Source of the DNA: Planctomycetota bacterium
Lineage (GTDB): Bacteria > Planctomycetota > Planctomycetia > Pirellulales > JADFKK01
Assembly (NCBI GenBank): GCA_022564995.1
Contig: JADFKK010000010.1
Span: forward strand, 1-52,704
Direction of reading: 5' to 3'
DNA length: 52,704 bases
The stretch's first letter is position 1, and each line of letters begins with the position of its first letter. The notes under the pieces are model-generated. The model was not told the origin of the DNA and did not search any database. It was given only the letters and a program-made list of their open reading frames with translations. The position numbers were made by a program, and so were the translations under genes. Shown here one piece after another: positions 50,876 to 52,704 of this stretch.

Positions 50876-52258
50876 ATGCCCGCTGATGCTTCTAACGCGA
50901 TCCATTTCCCAAAGCGGTGTCATTTCGCCGCCGCCGCCGCCCTGTTCTGGGCCATCGCCCTGTACGGATCGCTGGTGCCGTTTCATTTCGCGCCGCTCGG
51001 GCTGGGCGATGCGGCGGAGCAGTTCGCGCAGATTCTCGCTGGCGGCGCGATATTCAGATCGCGGTCAGATTTCCTAGCCAACGTCCTGCTGTTCGTGCCG
51101 ATCGGATTTTTCTGGCTTGCGACGTTGAGCATGGATCGCGCCGGCCGCCCGTGGCGATTCGTGTCGATTGCGGTCGTTCTGGCGAGTTGCCTGGCATCGA
51201 GCTTCTTTATCGAGTTCCTGCAGACGTGGTTTCCAGGCCGCGTTCCATCGCGGGGAGACATCGTGGCGCAAAGCCTCGGTGCCTTGGTGGGGATCGCGCT
51301 GTGGCTGGGAATAGGTCGCTCCACGGTCGAATGGATAAGAACATTCAGCCGATTTGAACGCCCGGCTGACAAGATCGATTGGCTACTCAGGGCGTATTTT
51401 GCCGGCTTGGTGATCTACAGTGTGGTGCCTTTCGAACTTACGCTCAGCCCGGCGGATCTGGTGCAAAAGTTCCGCGATCAGAAAATCGTCTTGGTGCCGT
51501 TCGTCTCGGCAGATTACGATCTGGAATACCTGCTTGCCCTGGCCAGCAATGTAGCGGTCTTCATTCCGGTCGGAATGCTCGCCGCCGTTACGCTGACCTC
51601 GCAGCGGCGGCCGGTGCGTTCTTTTACATCGGGACTCTGCTTGGGCACGTTGGCCGCTGTAGGCATCGAAGTCATGCAACTGCTGGTGATCGACCGGTAT
51701 TGCACGACCGGCGACGTGCTAACCGGTTGTGCTGGCGTGGCGATTGGTGTCCTCGCGATGCGACACTGGCGAGGCACGATCGGCTCAGCAGGCTCTGAGC
51801 AACCGGCCGTTGCCCTATCGCGCCGTAATGTCGCCCTGCTGGCGGCAGCGGCCTCGTACTGCGTCGTGCTGGTGCTGGTGTTTTGCGCGCCGCTTGATTG
51901 GATCAGCGATTCGGACGTGATACGTTCGAGATACCAGGAAATGATGCGCACTCCGTTTGCCGTCTTGCAGCAGGGGCATCCGCTCAACGCGGCAACGCAG
52001 GTGATCCGCAAGGGCGTTTTTTTCGCACCCCTCGGCGGAATGCTGGCGCTGGTGGTTTCCTCGCTTCCCGTGCCCGTCGCGCTGCGGCGTTTCGGCTACG
52101 CTGTCGCCCTCGCCGCCACCGCCGGCGTGGCCTTGGTCATCGAACTTCTGCAAGTGTTCCTCCCCCCGCACGTTCCCGACCTGTCCGACGTGCTGCTTTG
52201 CACCTTCGGGAGCCTGATCGGAATGATCGTAACGGTCCGCGTCTTCGCACGGCTGTAG
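50876..52258 (+). CDS. Polytopic membrane protein with three VanZ-like units
   Basis: The 460-aa product contains about ten hydrophobic helices. Three VanZ-like units can be read: FLANVLLFVPIGFFW...FFIEFLQTWFPGRVPSRGDI; ALASNVAVFIPVGML...GIEVMQLLVIDRYCTTGDVL; and KGVFFAPLGGMLALV...VIELLQVFLPPHVPDLSDVL. VanZ proteins are membrane factors linked to glycopeptide tolerance or, in many bacteria, of unknown function; most have a single unit. ATG 50876. The stop codon TAG lies in a repeat (52254-52278). Confidence 0.85.
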   Translation: MPADASNAIHFPKRCHFAAAAALFWAIALYGSLVPFHFAPLGLGDAAEQFAQILAGGAIFRSRSDFLANVLLFVPIGFFWLATLSMDRAGRPWRFVSIAVVLASCLASSFFIEFLQTWFPGRVPSRGDIVAQSLGALVGIALWLGIGRSTVEWIRTFSRFERPADKIDWLLRAYFAGLVIYSVVPFELTLSPADLVQKFRDQKIVLVPFVSADYDLEYLLALASNVAVFIPVGMLAAVTLTSQRRPVRSFTSGLCLGTLAAVGIEVMQLLVIDRYCTTGDVLTGCAGVAIGVLAMRHWRGTIGSAGSEQPAVALSRRNVALLAAAASYCVVLVLVFCAPLDWISDSDVIRSRYQEMMRTPFAVLQQGHPLNAATQVIRKGVFFAPLGGMLALVVSSLPVPVALRRFGYAVALAATAGVALVIELLQVFLPPHVPDLSDVLLCTFGSLIGMIVTVRVFARL

Positions 52259-52278
52259 GAGGCGTCTCCGACGGCGAT
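52254..52278. repeat. Half of the TGTAGGAGGCGTCTCC element at the VanZ-like stop codon
   Basis: TGTAGGAGGCGTCTCCGACG followed by GCGAT equals the left arm of the element at 44068. The TAG in TGTAGGAGG is the stop codon of the VanZ-like gene. The same TGTAGGAG string recurs at the window end (52695). Confidence 0.8.
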
Positions 52279-52286
52279 CCGCCGCT

Positions 52287-52704
52287 TCATATCAACTGTC
52301 GAATCGGCCGATTGCGAGCCAATAGCGAAGCGATGTCGCGGGGCACACCAGCCTGCGTGCCGAGTGCGGGCAAGTCGAACAGCACGTGCATCACGGTCGC
52401 CAGCAGGTTGCCCGGGGTCACGGCGTCGCCGCGGGGTTCCTCGGCTTTGGCGGAAGAACGTCCGACGACCTGGCCCATCCGCAGGCCGCCGCCGGCCAAG
52501 GCCAGCGTGCTCAGCCGTGGCCAGTGGTCTCGGCCGCCGTTTTTCTTGATTCGCGGAGTGCGGCCGAACTCACCCGTGATGACGAGCAAGATATTATCGC
52601 TCAGACCGCGCTGATGAACGTCGTCGAGAAACGCGCTAACGGCGTGATCGACCGGCCGGCCGAGCTTCTCCATCCCCTTGGGCATGTTTAACTGTGTAGG
52701 AGCC
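52287..52704 (-). CDS. DUF1501-family protein, partial (3' end only)
   Basis: The reading frame continues past the window end. Visible C-terminal part: GRPVDHAVSAFLDDVHQRGL, DNILLVITGEFGRTPRIKKN, GGRDHWPRLSTLALAGGGLR, as in the alkaline-phosphatase-fold DUF1501 proteins that occur in large numbers in planctomycetes and usually carry a Tat signal and sit next to DUF1549/DUF1553 genes. The start (normally about 450 aa upstream) is outside the window, and the internal Met at 52685 should not be taken as the start. Confidence 0.9.
   Translation of the reverse strand, partial: APTQLNMPKGMEKLGRPVDHAVSAFLDDVHQRGLSDNILLVITGEFGRTPRIKKNGGRDHWPRLSTLALAGGGLRMGQVVGRSSAKAEEPRGDAVTPGNLLATVMHVLFDLPALGTQAGVPRDIASLLARNRPIRQLI

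Overview
The window reads as a chromosome segment of a high-GC planctomycete, probably from the Pirellulales/Planctomycetia side. The evidence is family-level: DUF1501 and DUF3500 proteins, a Tat-exported Gfo/Idh/MocA oxidoreductase, FixJ-type regulators, a Tyr-rich YTV-like surface protein, a hopanoid locus, and a dense load of palindromic intergenic repeats of a kind I associate with planctomycete genomes. No rRNA, tRNA, CRISPR array, phage module or full-length transposase was recognised. Because GC is high, most long antisense frames are shadows; about 45 genes are real.

Layout. 0.3-8.4 kb: HslUV protease, a copper-type P-ATPase, a CinA-like protein, an exported TPR protein and an HD-domain protein. 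8.5-15 kb: a signalling block on the minus strand (two FixJ-like regulators, a soluble triple-PAS chemoreceptor, a hybrid PAS histidine kinase). 15.5-21 kb: an exported DUF6263-like protein, an orphan MotB-like protein and a three-gene proton-translocating transhydrogenase (pntA1-pntA2-pntB). 21.5-28.3 kb: ribosomal proteins L13 and S9, then squalene-hopene cyclase, HpnH and a translationally coupled GT4 glycosyltransferase. 28.7-33.3 kb: GlgC, a diguanylate cyclase with a second degenerate GGDEF domain, and the oxidoreductase. 33.4-38 kb: a decayed, accessory-looking zone with a deletion-fused two-component remnant, a cold-shock gene, a frameshifted TOPRIM-like gene coupled to a 47-aa ORF, a PQQ-propeller remnant and a toxin-antitoxin pair. 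38-52.7 kb: EF-hand, HEAT, zinc-protease-like, exo/endonuclease-fold, lipoate-ligase-like and ferritin-like proteins, a BRCT-MerR-TPR fusion, a triple VanZ-like membrane protein and the 3' part of a DUF1501 gene that runs off the window.

The most striking feature is not a gene cluster but the repeats. At least a dozen families of 50-280 bp imperfect palindromes or terminal-inverted-repeat elements sit between genes, nest inside each other, and in two cases lie inside conserved enzymes. An 81-bp copy lies in the P-ATPase N-domain and a 141-bp composite in squalene-hopene cyclase. Both lengths are multiples of three and both are free of stop codons, so they add 27 and 47 residues without breaking the frame. 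Other copies supply a stop codon (VanZ-like gene) or part of a signal peptide (zinc-protease-like gene). This looks like a non-autonomous palindrome population that is tolerated or exapted in proteins.

Functionally, shc-hpnH-GT4 is a plausible hopanoid synthesis and decoration unit. The signalling block plus the diguanylate cyclase and MotB-like protein point to sensory control of motility or attachment, but no CheA, CheW or MotA is present here. All functional calls rest on motif recognition by eye; no database search was run.
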